6,479 nucleotides of DNA from an uncultured Collinsella sp. (GTDB lineage: Bacteria > Actinomycetota > Coriobacteriia > Coriobacteriales > Coriobacteriaceae), in the NCBI GenBank assembly GCA_900549655.1, contig UROZ01000115.1, positions 1 to 6,479 of the forward strand. The letters are read 5' to 3'. Positions 5,109-6,479 of this stretch are shown piece after piece. Position 1 is the stretch's first letter. Every line of letters starts with the position of its first letter. The translations under genes and the position numbers were made by a program. The notes under the pieces were generated by a model. It saw only the letters and a list, made by a program, of their open reading frames with translations, was not told the origin of the DNA and ran no database searches.

Positions 5109-6365
5109 CTACTTGTAATACGTCTTGAACAGCTTAAAGTGGCGCAGCTTGGTGTGCCACATGCGCAGCCAGCGGTTAAAGACAAAGTCGCCCTTCATAA
5201 ACGAAGGGTCGGCGCCCTTGCCTTCCTTGTCCAGGCGATGCACCTTAGCGCGCAGCTCGGGATCCTTGACGTACTTGTCGACGACGCCCATGGGGACGAC
5301 CATCCACAGCGCCTCGTCCTGCGCCGTCACAAACTCCGGTTCAAACGGGCGGTTGAACACATACTCGTCCACCACATACTTGGCAACGTTAAAGCCGCTG
5401 TTGGTGACGTAGTAGTTGCTGCGGCCTTGGCGCGTGTTGAAATCGAAGAACTTAAACGAGCCGTCGCGCTCGTCGTACTTAACGTCAAAGTTGGAATAGC
5501 CCACAAAGTGAAGGTCCTCGAGCAACTTGCGCACGCCGCCCATGAGCTCGTCATTGGGCTCGGTGATGATACAGGCGTGGTTGCCGACACCGTGAGGCTG
5601 ATGCTCCTCGAGCAGCACATGGCCCAGGCACATCATGCGCACCTTGCCGCTGCGGTCGGAATAGCTGGTGAGCACGCGCATGTACTCGTCGTTGCCGGGC
5701 ACGCGATCCTGCAAGATCAGATCGTCGGTGTAGCCGCTGGCATACGAATCGCGAATGACCTGTTCCAGCTCGGCGCGGTCGGCAATCTCATAGGCCTTCT
5801 TCTGGCCCTCGAACTCGTGCTGCCACCATATGATGCCGTCAGAAGGCTTCAGAATCATCGGGTAGGGAAAATCGATCTGGTCGAGCACCTCGGCAGGTGC
5901 CTCGCCTTGGTCGTTCAGCATCGCCATGGTGAAGGTAAAGGTATGCGGATAAGGCACGCCATGCTTCTCGCACAGCTCGTAGAAGATCTCCTTCTTCTGG
6001 CACTGCTCGAGCATGCTGTAGGGCGCGTAGGGAGCGACGATGTTATCCGCCAACTCATGGGCATCCTTGGCCTGAGCCACGAGGGCAACGTAGTTGTCGC
6101 CACAGCCCACAAGGACAATCGTCTTGTCGGCATGCGCTTGGGCAATGCCGTTGACGGTTTTGAGCATCACGGGCATGGTGTCGATATCCACGTTGGGCGT
6201 GTAGTCGATAATCTGGCTGCGGTACGCGGGACCCGTCTGGTACTTGCCAAAGACCAGACTCTTGACCTGGTACTCCTCGTAGAAGGCGCGCGCCACCGAA
6301 TAGGCGTTGATGTCGCCACCGAGCAGCACGGGAATGAACTCGCGCTCTGTAAATTGCAATGCCAT
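5109..6365 (-). CDS. ATP-grasp carboxylate-amine ligase, probable D-aspartate ligase for peptidoglycan
   Basis: A 418-residue soluble protein. The N-terminus (about 11-100) is a pre-ATP-grasp nucleotide-type fold starting VLLGGDINAYSVARAF. The ATP-grasp core follows, with an ATP-binding lysine in YPMILKPSDG (Lys173), an acidic strand in LILQDRVPGNDEYMR (216-230), and the metal/phosphate site in GYSNFDVKY and FFDFNTRQGRSN (289-317). A basic, aromatic C-terminal tail (about 398-418) may help it associate with the membrane. Size and architecture match the Enterococcus faecium D-aspartate ligase (Asl) type, which joins the side-chain carboxylate of D-Asp to the amino group of the stem-peptide diamino acid. 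The adjacent racemase in the same orientation strongly supports this role. The start at 6365 has AGGAAG (6371-6376, minus strand) with 5 nt spacing. Other ATP-grasp substrates cannot be excluded from sequence alone. Confidence 0.85.
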   Translation of the reverse strand: MALQFTEREFIPVLLGGDINAYSVARAFYEEYQVKSLVFGKYQTGPAYRSQIIDYTPNVDIDTMPVMLKTVNGIAQAHADKTIVLVGCGDNYVALVAQAKDAHELADNIVAPYAPYSMLEQCQKKEIFYELCEKHGVPYPHTFTFTMAMLNDQGEAPAEVLDQIDFPYPMILKPSDGIIWWQHEFEGQKKAYEIADRAELEQVIRDSYASGYTDDLILQDRVPGNDEYMRVLTSYSDRSGKVRMMCLGHVLLEEHQPHGVGNHACIITEPNDELMGGVRKLLEDLHFVGYSNFDVKYDERDGSFKFFDFNTRQGRSNYYVTNSGFNVAKYVVDEYVFNRPFEPEFVTAQDEALWMVVPMGVVDKYVKDPELRAKVHRLDKEGKGADPSFMKGDFVFNRWLRMWHTKLRHFKLFKTYYK

Positions 6366-6421
6366 GGAAACTTCCTATCATGAACTGCCCACACAACGGG
6401 CGGTCTTTGCGCAACTGATTT

Positions 6422-6452
6422 ATTCTAGCGTGCCAAGCCGCCGGCGCCCAAA
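6422..6452 (-). promoter_or_regulatory. Weak candidate promoter for the ligase-racemase pair
   Basis: On the minus strand, TAGAAT (6427-6422) resembles a -10 box and lies about 57 bp upstream of the ligase ATG. The best -35-like sequence is TTTGGG (6452-6447), with a long 19-bp spacer. The 114 bp between the ligase start and the window edge hold no gene that I can support. Confidence 0.3.
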
Positions 6453-6479
6453 GCTCCACCGTATCTATGGCAATCGACG

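Noticed and set aside
4791..6383. Long plus-strand open frame (530 codons) opposite the ligase
   Set aside because: Its translation is rich in Val, His, Ala and Leu with no recognisable motif. It is the antisense shadow of the ATP-grasp gene, whose frame shows clear family motifs and a ribosome site.

Overview
The window is GC-rich, actinobacterial-looking DNA with strong Shine-Dalgarno sites, an LPXTG sortase substrate, a group I ECF transporter operon and a D-amino-acid ligase/racemase pair. Together these suggest a Gram-positive gut coriobacterium, most likely Collinsella or a close relative. That assignment is inference from gene content and style, not from a marker gene.

Layout. 1-477 (+): C-terminal end of a cell-wall-anchored surface protein, followed by a terminator at 485-536. 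537-876 is a long regulatory leader: an AT-rich palindrome, an extended -10 promoter, a 22-codon leader ORF (664-732) with three consecutive Trp codons, a hairpin overlapping those codons, and an intrinsic terminator (769-799). 877-4152 (+): an ECF transporter operon of S component (877-1449), a fused double-ATPase EcfA (1662-3413) and EcfT (3406-4152, overlapping by 8 bp). The S and EcfA genes are separated by 212 bp holding two large palindromic elements. 4182-4218 is a strong hairpin between convergent genes. On the minus strand, reading right to left, are an ATP-grasp ligase (6365-5109) and an Asp/Glu-type racemase (5024-4278), separated by 84 bp. 6366-6479 holds only a weak candidate promoter for the ligase.

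How it fits together. The leader has the parts of a ribosome-mediated tryptophan attenuator placed in front of a transporter instead of the trp biosynthetic genes. This predicts that the operon is a dedicated tryptophan (or Trp-derivative) ECF importer made when charged tRNA-Trp is scarce. The three transporter proteins contain one Trp in 1,021 residues, which fits expression under Trp starvation. On the other strand, the racemase would make D-Asp from L-Asp, and the ligase resembles the D-aspartate ligases that attach D-Asp to the diamino acid of peptidoglycan precursors, so this pair is probably a cell-wall cross-bridge module.

The strongest unusual points are the Trp attenuator on an ECF operon, the Trp depletion of its products, and two non-canonical residues in EcfA that fall in the same composite ATP site.
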